From assembly GCF_037176765.1 (NCBI RefSeq), contig NC_090030.1, positions 24,459,378 to 24,523,377 of the forward strand: DNA of 64,000 nucleotides. The letters are read 5' to 3'. The notes below the pieces were generated by a model. It searched no databases. It saw only the letters and a list, made by a program, of their open reading frames with translations, and was not told where the DNA came from. The stretch is from Anolis sagrei. Its lineage: Eukaryota; Chordata; Lepidosauria; Squamata; Anolidae. Position numbers and translations under genes: made by a program. Shown here in pieces: positions 11,460 to 29,961 of the stretch (position 1 is the stretch's first letter; every line of letters begins with the position of its first letter).

Positions 11460-11643
11460 GCATTGCTTTCATGGCCGGAATCACTGGGTTGTTGTAGGTT
11501 TTTTCGGGCTATATGGCCATGTTCTAGAGGCATTCTCTCCTGACGTTTCGCCTGCATCTATGGCAAGCATCCTCAGAGGCAACCCAGCCGAGGGCTCTCC
11601 TTGCATGAAAGCTCCCTCAGCTGGGCCGCAGTCCCACCTTCTG
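11460..11643 (-). mobile_element. Penelope-like element 3' end
   Basis: GGTTGTTGTAGGTTTTTTCG, TATGGCCATGTTCTAGAGGC and GACGTTTCGCCTGCATC are the terminal sequence of the family whose protein remnant is at 21094-21215. Confidence 0.75.
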
Positions 11644-12158
11644 GCAAGGAACTACAACTCCCAAATGTCAGGGTCTATTTTCCCCAAACTCCGCCTGTGT
11701 TCAAATTTGGGCATATTGAATGTGCCCAATATGGTCCAGATCCATAGTTGTTCGGGTTCACAATGTTCTCCAGACGTAGGTAAACTACATCTCCCTTAAA
11801 TCAATGTGAATTCCTCCCAAACCCCCTCCAGTATTTTTCGTTTGACATGGGAGTTCTGTGTGGAGGTCTCAGTGGTCTATGGAAGTCAGAGTTGAATCGG
11901 TTGAAGGTACTGCAAATCCCATCATGTTTTCCATACTCTCCTGAACATATTTTTTCTTATTAATCATGATGCTTTAATTATGCTGAATTTGCAACAATGA
12001 AAATATATCCTGCATATCAGATATTTACATTACAATTCGTAACAGTAGCAGAATTACAGTTATAAAGGAGCAATGAAAATAGTTTTATGGTTGGGGGTCA
12101 CCACAACATGAGGAACCATATTTAGGGGTCACGGTGTTAGATAGGTTGAGAACTACTG
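11644..12158 (+). mobile_element. hAT element, 5'-truncated
   Basis: Interior repeat units run into GTTTTATGGTTGGGGGTCACC and the terminus GGTTGAGAACTACTG, as in the element at 7556-8322. Confidence 0.75.
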
Positions 12159-12197
12159 CCGTTGGCATTGTCATGGAGAAGACTCCAGGGAAGCATA

Positions 12198-12605
12198 GAT
12201 GGATGGATGGATGGATGGATAGATGGATGGATAGATGGATGGATAGATGGATGGATAGATGGATGGATAGATGGATGGATAGATGGATGGATAGATGGAT
12301 GGATAGATAGATGGATAGATAGATGGATAGATTAGATAGATAGATTAGATAGATGGATAGATGGATGGATGGATGGATAGATGGATGGATGGATGGATGG
12401 ATAGATGGATGGATAGATGGATGGATAGATGGATGGATAGATGGATAGATAGATGGATAGATAGATGGATAGATAGATGGATAGATAGATGGATAGATAG
12501 ATGGATAGATAGATGGATAGATAGATGGATAGATAGATGGATAGATAGATGGATAGATAGATGGATAGATAGATGGATAGATAGATGGATAGATAGATAG
12601 ATATG
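12198..12605. repeat. Mixed (GATA)n/(GGAT)n microsatellite, about 400 bp
   Basis: GATGGATGGATA and GATAGATGGATA alternate for about 400 bp, ending in pure GATA. The long open frames on both strands here (SIYPSIYPS-type and DRWIDRWID-type) are translation artefacts of the repeat. (GATA)n resembles the Bkm repeats known from snake sex chromosomes; one array alone says nothing about linkage. Confidence 0.95.
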
Positions 12606-12635
12606 ATTCACACACATATGTATATGACAGATATA

Positions 12636-14068
12636 ATATCATTGTGGTACAGCTGGCTGAGTGTCAGCTGCATTAAGATCACTCTGACCAAAAAGGTCAT
12701 GAGTTCGATGCCAGCTCGGGTTGGAGTGGGTTTCCAACCAATTGTGTGTAGCCTGTTGTCGACCTTGCAACCTGAAAGACAGTTGCATCTGTCAAGTAGG
12801 AAAATAAGGTACCACCTTAAAGTGTGGGGAGGCTAAATTAACTGATTTATGAGGCCATAAAGAAGACTCCAGCAAAGCATTCCAGCGGGGAAGCATGCTG
12901 GGAATGAGGAAGTGCTTCATCAGCATCGCAGATGGACGAGGAAAGCGACAGCTCCCCTGGCGGCCAGAAAAAGTTAAATAGCCTCTGTGTATGTCTGTAT
13001 ATGTTTGTGTGTCAAAAATTGGCATTGAAAGTTTTCCATATATGTGTGCTTAGGTGATCCCTCGTTGGACGAGTAAGATGGTCTTCCATGATGGGTTTTC
13101 TTGTGGATTCATAGGTGGCTGTGGAGCCCTATTCTTGACCCGCATCTTCTCCCACAATGAAGGCATTGGTTTCCAGGTGGAAGGCAGTCCTGGTCGGAGT
13201 TGGCTTGACACGCCTTCCTTCTAGCATGTTTCTCTCTTTCACCCTCCACTCGTGCCTCCTCGAATTCTGCAGCACTGCTGGTCACAGCTGACCTCCAGCT
13301 GGAGCGCTCAAGGGCCAGGGCTTCCCAGTTCTCAGTGTCTATGCCAGAGATTTTAAGGTTGGCTTTGAGGCCATCTTTAAATCTCTTTTCCTGTCCATCA
13401 ACGTTTTGTTTTCTGTTCTTAACTTCAGAGTGGAGCAATTGCTTTGGGAGACGGTGGTCAGGCGATCCCTTGTTGGACGAGTAGGATAGTCTTCCATGAT
13501 CAGTATTCTTGTGGATCCGTAGGTGGCTGTGGAGCCCTCTTCTTGAAATGCATCTTCTTCCGCAGTGAGGGCACTGGTTTCCAGGTGGAAGGCAGTCTCG
13601 GTTGGGGTTGGCTTGATGTCCCTTCCTCTTGGCACATTTCTCTCTTTCTCCCTCCATTCGTGCCTCTTCAAATTCTGCAGCACTGCTGGTCACAGCTGAC
13701 CTCCAGCTGGAGCGCTCAAGAGCCAGGGCTTCCTAATTCTCAGTGTCTATGCGGACAATATCCGGACAACGTGGCCAGCCCAGTAGAGTTGATGGCAGAG
13801 GCCCATCGCTTCAATGCTGGTGGTCTTTGCTTCTTCCAGCACGCTGACGTTTGTCCGCTTGTCTTCCCAAGAGATTTGCAGGATTTTCCGGAGGCAGCGC
13901 TGATGGAATCGTTCCAGGAGTTGCATGTGACGTCTGTAGACAGTCCACGTTTCGCATGCATATAGCATGGTTGGGAGGACAATAGCCATATATGTGTACA
14001 CTGTAATCCGCCCTGAGTCCCCTGCGGGGTGAGAAGGGCAGAATATAAAATCTGTAAATAAATAAATC
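12636..14068 (+). mobile_element. tRNA-derived SINE split by an RTE-like LINE
   Basis: The SINE head and body (12636-13049: ACAGCTGGCTGAGTGTCAGC, GAGTTCGATGCC B-box) resume at 13986-14068 with its L2-like tail (GTAATCCGCCCTGAGTCCCC and (AAAT)n). CCATATATGTGT is repeated on both sides of the insert (13036-13047 and 13986-13997) as the target duplication. A fuller, uninterrupted copy lies at 25888-26395. Confidence 0.85.
13050..13985 (-). mobile_element. RTE-like LINE 3' end with a partly duplicated zinc-finger tail
   Basis: The minus strand encodes YACETWTVYRRHMQLLERF, LRKILQISWEDKRTNVSVLE, ALERSSWRSAVTSSAAEFEE and a C2H2-like end, CPHCGRRC ... LHSHLRIH. The zinc-finger end occurs twice, about 404 bp apart (13055 and 13459), so the 3' part is tandemly duplicated. 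It is inserted in a SINE with a 12-bp target duplication. Several frame breaks show it is dead. Confidence 0.82.
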
Positions 14069-14518
14069 TACTGAGTTGTAAGGACGAGTTATCTTTCTCT
14101 TTCCCCGGAGAACAGAAGAGGTGAGCCACAAGCTGCAAAGTTAGGGGCAAAGGTTTTAATTCTCCAAAACATTCCTTACATAGTTCAAAGTGCATTTGAC
14201 CGTTTGTTTTTGTATTAAAAACAGAAACAAAACAACAACAACAAATGGAAAATGGATGGGAAATGAACGAACCCAAAAGGACGGTTCACAACCAGGTTTA
14301 GGAAACGGGAAGGACGCTTCTTTGGAAGAGACAGGGAGAACAGGAAGAGAGAGGGAGGAATATACAGACTGCAGAAAGGAATCTTCGGGCAGCAGGATTC
14401 AAGCGCGTTTACAAGATATGCTGTTGTCAATAGAGGCTTCTCTTTCTTGCTTGCACATCATTAAAGAGTGAATATTGGCCTCCGTTGTCCTTGGGAAATG
14501 CCATTAAGGAGTTCAACT
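14069..14518. other. Intergenic stretch with no recognised feature
   Basis: The sequence is largely single-copy in this window: an AAC-rich patch at 14223-14245, purine-rich sequence around 14330-14370, and no convincing ORF or splice-site pair. Confidence 0.4.
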
Positions 14519-14645
14519 TGTGGCCTTCAAGGCGTTCGTTTGGGACTCCAACTCCCAGAAGCCCCTATTATTGCCAGCTTGTCCAAAGGGAATTCTGGGA
14601 GTTGGAGTTCAAAACACTTGGAGGACTGCAGGCTAGACTCCGTAG
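14519..14645. mobile_element. Diverged foldback MITE
   Basis: GGGACTCCAACTCCCAGAAG and its approximate inverse CTGGGAGTTGGAGTTC flank a short loop, with arms related to the elements at 4651 and 16243. It is older than those copies. Confidence 0.6.
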
Positions 14646-14773
14646 CAAGTAAATGGAGATCGCCGCAGTAGAGTAAGGAGCCTCTGTCTCACTCGACTGT
14701 CTTGACTCGAGTATCATGCACCATCGGACCTAATGTGTGCCCTGATTTTCGAAATCCGGAAACCAAGAAAAGT

Positions 14774-15580
14774 AGGTTGTTGTAGGTTTTTCCGGGCTAT
14801 ATGGCCATGTTCTAGAAGCATTTTCTCCTGACGTTTCGCCTGCATCTATTGCAAGCATCCTCAGAGGTAGTGAGGTCTGTTGGAACTAGGAAAAAGGGTT
14901 TATATATCTGTGGAATGACTGGGATGGGGCAAAGAGCTCTTCTCTGCTGGAGCTAGGTGTGAGTATTTCAACTGACCACCTTCATTAGCATTAGAAGGCC
15001 TGGCTGAGCCTGGGGGAATCTTGTTGAGAGGTGTTAACAAAAAAAATTACATCAGCAAAACAGCAGAGAGGAAACAACCAGGCACATCTTAACACCTCTC
15101 AACAAAAGATTTGCCCACCAAACACTTGTAGTATGTTCTGTTGGCCATGGGAGTTCTGTGTGCCAAGTTTAGTTCAATTCCATCGTTGCTGGAGTTCAGA
15201 ATGCTCTTTGATTATACTCTTGTCTGTTGGAGCTAGGTGTGAATGTTTCAACTGACTACCTTGATTAGCATTTGATGGCCTGGCAGTGCCTGGAGTAATC
15301 TTTTGTTGAGAGGTGATTAGATGTCCTTGTCCAAGGTAGTCAGTTGAAACATTCACACCTAGCTCCAACAGACAAGAGTCCTTTGTCCCACCCTGGTCAT
15401 TCCACAGATATATAAACCCATTTTCCTAGTTCCAACAGACCTCACTACCTCTGAGGATGCTTGTCATAGATGCAGGCGAAATGTCAGGAGAAAATGCCTC
15501 TAGAACATGGCCATATAGCCCAGAAAAACCTACAACAACTCAATGATTCTGGCCATGAAAGCCTTCGACAATAAACCAAG
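14774..15580. mobile_element. Inverted pair of Penelope-like 3' ends
   Basis: A minus-strand copy (14774-15107; also 15219-15330) faces a plus-strand copy (15330-15580), so GACGTTTCGCCTGCATC and its inverse lie at opposite ends of an 800-bp block. An unrelated TE-interior fragment (15108-15215) sits in the left arm. The block could fold into a hairpin. Confidence 0.7.
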
Positions 15581-15754
15581 AAAAGTGTTTGTTGGCAGAT
15601 GTAATGCACAAAAAAGCGCCTTTGTCGTCCTTTGTCCATTACAGTTGCGGCTTGGTTAGGATTTCGCCTTTCCAACACAAAACTGCAATTGCACCAAAGC
15701 GACAGGAAATAAAATTTTTGGGATGCATCTATTTAGAATGGTAGCACTTTTAAT

Positions 15755-16000
15755 TGTCTTGGTGGTGCAATCGGTTAAACCCTTGCGCTGGCAGGACTGA
15801 AGACTGACAGGTCGGGGGAGAGCGTGGATGAGCTCACTCTGTCAGCTCCAGCTCTCCATGCGGGGACATAAGAGAAGCCTCCCACAAGGATAGTAAAACA
15901 TTAGAAACATTAGAAGTCCTTGCAGACAGCCAATTCTCTCACACCAGAAGCGACTTGCAGTTTCTCGAGTCGCTCCTGACACACACAAAAAATAGCCTCG
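15755..16000 (+). mobile_element. tRNA-derived SINE
   Basis: GGTGGTGCAATCGGTTAAAC (A-box region) and AGGTCGGGGGAGAG follow the tRNA-like plan. The body matches the SINE at 11097-11365 in the opposite orientation and ends GAGTCGCTCCTGACACACAC. The B box is degraded. Confidence 0.75.
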
Positions 16001-16242
16001 CTTCAATGCTATGGAGTCATACAGGCCTGTCGTTTCACAAGGCCTCGAGCCTTCCTTCTCTGCCAAAGGATGCGGATGCCTCACAAAACTACAAATCCCA
16101 GCAATATAATGTCCTGAACTCCTGAAGCAGCTTCCCCTTTTGTTTTGGCTCAGCACTAAGATTGCTGTATGATGCAAATCTCATGGTAAGGTTGTTTAGC
16201 CCAAAAAGGTGAGCATTAGATTTGAGTAAATAGGGTATATAC

Positions 16243-16359
16243 CAGGCGTGGGGAAGCTTGGGCCCTCTGAGTGTTTTGGACTTCAACTCCCACAATTCCT
16301 AACAGCCTACCGGAGTTGAAGTCCAAAACACTCAGAGGGCCCAAGCTTCCCCACGCCTG
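16243..16359. mobile_element. Near-perfect foldback hAT-type MITE
   Basis: Arms of about 50 bp (starting CAGGCGTGGGGAAGCTTGG) are perfect or nearly perfect inverses over a short loop. The 8-bp flanks GTATATAC (16235-16242) and GTATATAT (16360-16367) differ at one base. The arm identity suggests a young element or arm homogenisation. It is between the convergent 3' ends of the left gene and MOSPD1. Confidence 0.9.
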
Positions 16360-16582
16360 GTATATATGGATAGGAAGTGCGCAATGTAAACACAATATTG
16401 TTGGTCACTGTTGAATGGATGTTCCTTCATCTGTATATGTTTCCTCTTTCAGCTCTCGTTGCAATACTTAAAGGGCATGGCGTAGACAAATCAAACATGG
16501 CCGACAGGGCTGCTGGCGATTGGATGGTGATCAAAACATGGATGTGAATATATATATATACATATATAAAAACACAAACTAT

Positions 16583-16588
16583 TTTAAT
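16583..16588 (-). terminator. MOSPD1: Possible MOSPD1 polyadenylation signal (ATTAAA variant)
   Basis: No AATAAA was seen in about 350 bp after the MOSPD1 stop on the minus strand. The variant ATTAAA lies about 325 bp downstream of the stop and is followed by a TG/T-rich stretch. A more distal site is possible. Confidence 0.35.
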
Positions 16589-16910
16589 AAGGTTTTTTTT
16601 ATACAGTCGGCATAGATATAAAAATTTCTCCTGATGCGTTTCATCGCGGAAGAATGATTCGTAGCCATCTCAAGCGGAAGCCCCTCCAAGCCCCTCGAGT
16701 CTCTTATTTTCTTCTTCAGTCAAACATAGTTAAAACAGTCAAAAATAGTTAAAAGATACTGTAAATCACTGGATCTGGGTTTTTTTTGTTTTTTTGCTGT
16801 TAACGAACCAGTTGGGCGTCAAAAGGCGGTCCACATTCATGATGTGAGTTTATAACGCAGTCTTAAAAAGACAACAGACAAGGGGTCTCGACATCCAATT
16901 CCATCAGCAC

Positions 16911-24125
<7,215 letters not shown>

Positions 24126-24166
<41 letters not shown>

Positions 24167-24335
24167 TATTTGTACCCCGCTACCATCTCCTCAAGGGACT
24201 CGGTGCGGCTTACATGAGGCCAAGCCCAAAATACATCAAATGGTTTAATTTAATGGTTGGGGGTCACCACAACATGGGGAACTGTATTAAGGGATTGCGG
24301 CATTAGAAAGGTTGAGAACTACTGCTCTAGGGTGT
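24126..24335 (-). mobile_element. L2 tail followed by a hAT 3' end
   Basis: (AAT)n plus CTTTATTTGTACCCCGCTACC and CTCGGTGCGGCTTACATGAG is an L2 3' end on the minus strand (24126-24240). GGTTGGGGGTCACCACAACA to GGTTGAGAACTACTG is a hAT terminus on the plus strand (24255-24330). Confidence 0.7.
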
Positions 24336-25303
24336 CTTGGGACAAGAGTTCAAGACACACCTATGAGGAGACATGCTTTTAAAATGACAACAACCAAAGG
24401 GAAGGGCCAAGGCTCAAAACAAAGACTTTGGAAGGAAAGAAGACGCTTTCAATTACTCACTAAACAACAAAAAACAAGTTTGGCCCTGTCTCAATGTGGC
24501 ATCCTTTCAGACATTTAAACCTGGCTCTCACATTTCGTCTCTGCCTTTTCTTCTCCAGAAGAAACATCTCTCTTTGGAGAGCCATAGTTCTTTGCTCATT
24601 CAACTACCTTTCAAGACAGTGGGGTGGAGGTTCAACCCAGGCCAAACTACCACACCAGGAAAGCTATAGAAGGCGCCCATTATGTGGAAAGGAGTTACTA
24701 ATCTGAATAAATAATTGCGGGTTGCCAGCTGTAGGTATCAATTATTTGTATTCTGTTTTTAAAGCAGGCATGTTATCTCACTTGCGGAATGTAACACAAC
24801 CCAGACGTCAGAAGCTATTGGCCCGGTTACTGATTTACCAGCCAAACCCTCTGGTTATTTACTTGGAAGCACCCTGCATTGGCTCCAATATGTTTTAAGA
24901 TAGTGGTTGATTTAAAAAAAAATGATTCAAAACTCATTTCAAATGTAGCTGGTGGTTTGATTTGGAACTGATTTCTGATTTTTTCCAAAAAAAAAATCGG
25001 AACTTTCTGAAATTTCTGAATCGTTCCGTTAATGACGGACGCAATTGCGCAATATGTGGAAAAACAGCAAATGGTACTGGGCAAACTTCAGGGCATTCTC
25101 TCTCCCTCATTTTTAGACCAATCCTGATGATACTTGCTGCAGTGGTAGAAAACACCCTCCTCTGTCGGCATACCAAATTTCAACATGTTCAGACCACAGA
25201 TTTTTGACAATTTTTAAAGTAATTTTAGTAATAAGGTATATTACAAGAAAAATAAAAGAGCTACCTCCTTGACTCTTTATGGAAATGACAAAAGGTTATA
25301 GGG
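24336..25303. other. MOSPD1 intron 1: unassigned sequence, probably an old repeat in part
   Basis: The stretch 24880-25230 has the look of a decayed repeat (AATCGTTCCGTTAATGACGG, GCAATTGCGCAATATGTGG) but no related copy is in this window. The rest has no supported feature. Confidence 0.4.
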
Positions 25304-26352
25304 CAGTGGTTCTCAACCTGGGGGTCGAGACCCCTGAAGGCGTCGCAAGGGGGGTGTCAGAAGGGTCGCCAAAGACCATGACAGACAGTATTTTCTGTTT
25401 GTCATGGGAGTTCTGTGTGGGAAGTTTGGCCTAATTCTATCATTGGTGGGATTCAGAATGCTCTTTGGTAGTAGGTGAACTATAAATCCCAGCAACTACA
25501 ACTCACAAATGTGAAGGTCCTATTTTCCCCAAACTTCACCAGTGTTCACATTTGGGCATATTGAATATTTGTTTGATCCAGATCCATCAGTGTTTGATCC
25601 AGATCCATCAGTGTTTGAGTCCACAGTGCTCTCTGGATGTAGGCGAACTACAACTCCAAAACCCAAGGTCAATGCCCACCAAACCCTTCCAGCATTTTCT
25701 GTTGGTCATGGGAGTGGAGTTCAGCATGCTCTTTGAATGTAGGTGAACTATAAATCCCAGCAACTACAACTCCCAAATGACAAAATCAATCCTCCCATCC
25801 CAACCCCACCAGTATTCAAATTTGGGCATATTGGGTATTTGTGCCAAATTTGGTCCAGTGAATGAGAATACATCCTGCTTACTGGGATTGTGGCGCAGCT
25901 GGCTGAGTGTCAGCTGCATTAAGATCACTCTGACCAAAAGGTCATGAGTTCGAAGCCAGCCCGGGTTGGAGTGGGTTTCCAACCAATTGTGTGTAGCCTG
26001 TTGTCGACCTTTGCAACCTGAAAGACAGTTACATCTGTCAAGAAGGAAAATTAGGTACCACCTTAAAGTGTGGGGAGGCTAAATTAACTGATTTATGAGG
26101 CCATTAAAAAAAGACTCCAGCAAAGCATTCCAGCGGGGAAGCATGCGGGGAATGCGGAAGTGCTTCATCAGCGTCGCAGATAGACGATGAAAGCGACAGC
26201 TCCACTGGCGGCCAGAAAAAGTTAAATAGCCTCTGTGTATGTCTGTAAATGTTTGTATGTCAACAATTGGCACTGAATGTTTGCCATATATGTGTACATT
26301 GTAATCCGCCCCGAGTCCCCTGCGGGGTGAGAAGGGTGGAATATAAAAGCTG

Positions 26353-26391
<39 letters not shown>

Positions 26392-26565
26392 AAATCTTTG
26401 CAAGCTCAGCAAGGATTTCGATCAAATCTGAAAACATAACGATTCATAACAGTAGCAAAATTACAATTATGAAGTGGCAATGGAAATAATTTAACGGCTG
26501 GGGGTCACCACAACATGAGGAACTGTATGAAGGGGTCGCGGCATTAGGAACGTTGAGAACCACTG
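25304..26565 (+). mobile_element. hAT element carrying a nested SINE
   Basis: CAGTGGTTCTCAACCTGGGG begins it and GTTGAGAACCACTG ends it. Flanks TTATAGGG (25296-25303) and TTACAGGG (26566-26573) match at 7 of 8 bases. A SINE is inserted at about 25888-26395. Confidence 0.87.
25888..26395 (+). mobile_element. tRNA-derived SINE with L2-like tail, near full length
   Basis: GTGGCGCAGCTGGCTGAGTG (A-box region) and GAGTTCGAAGCC (B box) form the tRNA-like head. A body with GGAAGCATGCGGGGAATGCG follows, and the tail GTAATCCGCCCCGAGTCCCC then (AAAT)n resembles an L2 3' end, so mobilisation by L2 is likely. Confidence 0.87.
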
Positions 26566-28400
26566 TTACAGGGGAACCCTATTCCCAGCTTTCTGACATT
26601 CATACTTCCACATTACACCACTTTTGAGCAAAACTATGCAACCGTAACTTATCTCTATGTTTGGTACATTTTAATAGACCAGATCTCTCAGAACTATTGT
26701 TCATGAAAAAATGAAATGTATCTCATAAACTGAAATTACATTAGCCTGTTTCCAAGATATGCGGAGGCCAGGCCAGCAACCCTGCCACACCCTCTAAGAC
26801 CAGGACGGATGAATCCCGGGAGGACTGACTGCTTGCCTGCCCTGTGGACGCCAGCGTTCCACCATGCCGCCCCTCCAAGACCAGGAGGAGGGACGAATCT
26901 TCCTTTATTGGCCGGTCATATATTTGTGAACCAAGTCCTGCCTCATGTAAAGGAGCCATGTCGTACCCCACCGCAAGAAACCAAGTCCTGCCTCATTTAA
27001 AGCAGCCATGTCCTGCCCAATCTTCCCAATCTTCTTATCTGCTAGTTCTCAATAATAATAATAATCTCATTTTTACTTAATTTTTTCCCTGGATCTTTGG
27101 CTTCTCCCCCTCATCTTGAAAGTATTGCTCTTTTTCTGTATTCCAAAGTCATTGTGACTTCTCTATATTCAATCTTTGTTTATTCTTCTACAGGAGACCT
27201 TCCTTTATTGGCCAGCCATATATTCGTGAAATAATTTCCTATCGGTTTTGTGCTGGTACGGCTGTACCAGGAGCTCCAACTTTATTTGCTTTGTATTAAA
27301 TATTTGTTTGCAGTCCTAGGTTTCAGGGACTCTGCAGATAGGTGACTTCCTTTGGTTGCAGTCATAGGGCAAGTCTCCTGTCCATCATCGTTAAGTTTTG
27401 GTCTCGCCCCTTGCTCAGGGCAATTGGGAAGGGAAGGGAGCGAATTTTTAGTTAGTCTCAGCAAGGAGGTCTCAAGGCGTCTCGGTAAATGACAAATAAT
27501 GAAAGGTTATATGGAGTTTTAAGGCACTATGACGATTTTTGTCCTTGCTCAGCCAAGCAAAAACACGATGGTGAGAACACCCTCCCCCCATTAATCACAA
27601 TGATAAGCCCTTGAAATGGCATGTTAAGAGAATTGTTTATGCCAGGAGAGACAGGAAGTTGCACAGGACTTGTTCTTACACCACACTTGTGAATCACGAC
27701 ATTGGAAATCGTTAGTTGACAACAGCTGGGGCATCAAACTGGATTCTTCTTTGAGAATCCCTCTATCTATCTCTGCCCCAGCTCAGCCTTCTTGAATGTT
27801 TAACTGCGCTTTCTGTATTCAGAGAGCTAAGAACATCCTTTCGAATGCATTCCAAGCTACAAGGACTAAGAAGCTGAATGTGAAATGAACCAAATGTCCC
27901 AACAACACCGCAGCCGAGTCATATGATGGTGTTTACAGCAAGAGAGGATATTGTCCAGATCTGTCAGAGAAGGGAGAGGATGGGAAGGACCAGAAGCATT
28001 CAATCTTCAGCTCGAGATCAACCGTGTAATACTTTTTAAGCATCCGCAGGCCTTTCTTCAGTGAGCTTTCGGAATCCTAGCAGCCTTTTATTTTTAAACA
28101 GACAACATCTTGCACTTGCAAAGGGCCATCCCTTATGCAACTCTGCCGTAAGAGAATCTTGCCACTCCAGCAATTCTATATAAATCCTGCTTTAAAAAAC
28201 AACCCTCCTCCTCCTTTCCAGCTGTCAACCAAGTCTGAAATAACCACTCACAGGTCAACCTCTGTCTCTCAGCAATTCATTCTCCATTTGCACCAACAGA
28301 GAGATCACAGGTGGCTCTCGGTATCCACAGGTTCTACAGTCACGGATGCATCAAACCCATCCAAAAAGAATTCCAAAATAAAACACTGATTTTTGCCATT
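26566..28400. other. MOSPD1 intron 1: mostly unassigned, with two short duplications
   Basis: CCTTTATTGGCC followed by CATATATT(T/C)GTGAA occurs twice (about 26902 and 27202), and AACCAAGTCCTGCCTCAT(G/T)TAAAG twice (26930 and 26981). Segment 27280-27480 is the inverse of about 1860-2000. From about 28312 (CTCGGTATCCACAGG) a DNA-transposon end begins. There is no credible exon. Confidence 0.45.
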
Positions 28401-28690
28401 TTATATAAAGGATACCGTTTAACTATACTGTTGCATTTGACTAGTATGAATGACTTCAACATGATTTCATCTTATATCTATATCTTCTAATGTATGTATA
28501 TTAAATGGTTTAATAATAATATAATACTATAATAATAAACTTTATTTATATTCCACCCGCTCTCTTATGTTTTACTGTATATACTCGAGTATAAGCCTAG
28601 TTTTTCAGCCCCCTTTTTAGGCTGAAAAAGCCCCCCTCGGCATATAATCGAGTCAATGTTATTTATTATTTTACTCTGTAATTAGTATTA

Positions 28691-29664
28691 TCTATATATA
28701 TATAAATGCTCTGTGCATAATTAGTGCCTTAAAAACAAAAGGACCAATGAACGAAATAACACCAAATTTGGCAACAAAATTTCTCACAACACAAGGAGTG
28801 ACCATCACTCAAAAAATTATGATTTTATCATTTGGAAGTTGTAGTTGCTGGGATTTATAGATCACCTATAATCAAAGAGCATTCTGAACTCCACCAACAA
28901 TGGAATTGAACCAAACTTGGCACACAGAACTCCCATAACCAGCAGAAAAAACTGAAAGGGTTTGGTGGGCATTGACCTTGAGTTTTGGAATTGTAGTTCA
29001 CCTCCATCCAGAGAACACTGTGGACTCAAACAATGATGGATCTGGACCAAACTTGACAGGAATACTCAAATGTGAACACAGATGGAGTTTGGGGGAAATA
29101 GACCTTGACATTTGGGTGTTGTAGTTACTAGGATGTATAGTTCACCTACAATCATGGAGCATTCCAAACTCCATCATCGATGGAATTGGGCCATACATCC
29201 CACACAGAACCCCCATGACCAACAGGAAATACTGTGTTTTCTGGTGGTCTTTGGTGATCCTTCTGACACCCCCCTGGTGACCGACCCCCCCCCCCCGGGG
29301 GGTCTTGACTTCTCAGGTTGAGAAATGCTTCCTTAAGGCCATCCAGTCCAACTCTCTTCACCAGGGCAAGAAAACATAATCAAAGCCCTCCTGACAAAGG
29401 GCCATCCAGCCATTCACACACACACACATATGTATATGACAGATGCAGTATCAAAGATTTGAAAAGGAACCCTAAAGAAGAACAAAGATATTTTGTATGT
29501 TCCAGAGTAGACAAATCAGACACTCTCCACATCAACACTGGCAAAGAAACAGCAAGAAATACTGTTTACCCACAAGCATAAAGACATTACATATATTAGA
29601 AACCAACACTTTCTCATTAGATCACCAGACTGGGCCACAGCAACACATGGCAGGGGACCGCTAG
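28691..29664 (+). mobile_element. Helitron, array copy 1
   Basis: It begins TCTATATATATATAAATGC after A and ends GGGGACCGCTAG before T. Inside are a hAT-like end (GGTGGTCTTTGGTGA, GGTTGAGAAATGC), a CR1-like tail (AAGGCCATCCAGTCCAACTC) and GGGAGTTG-type repeat units. Confidence 0.82.
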
Positions 29665-29961
29665 TTTTATATAAAGGATACCGTTTTACTATACTGTTGC
29701 ATTCGACTAGTATGAACGACTTCAACATGATTTCATCTTATATCTATATCTTCTAATGTATGTATATTAAATGGTTTAATAATAATATAATATAATACTA
29801 TAATAATAAAGTTTATTTCTATTCCACCCGCTCTCTTATGTTTTACTTTATATACTCGAGTATAAGCCTAGTTTTTCAGCCCCTTTTTTAGGCTGAAAAA
29901 GCCCCCCTCGGCATATAATCGAGTCAATGTTATTTATTATTTTACTCTGTAATTAGTATTA

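Noticed and set aside
12085-12642. Long open frames on both strands with IYPSIYPS and DRWIDRWI repeats
   Set aside because: They are translations of a GATA/GGAT microsatellite, open in several frames at once, with no gene-like context.
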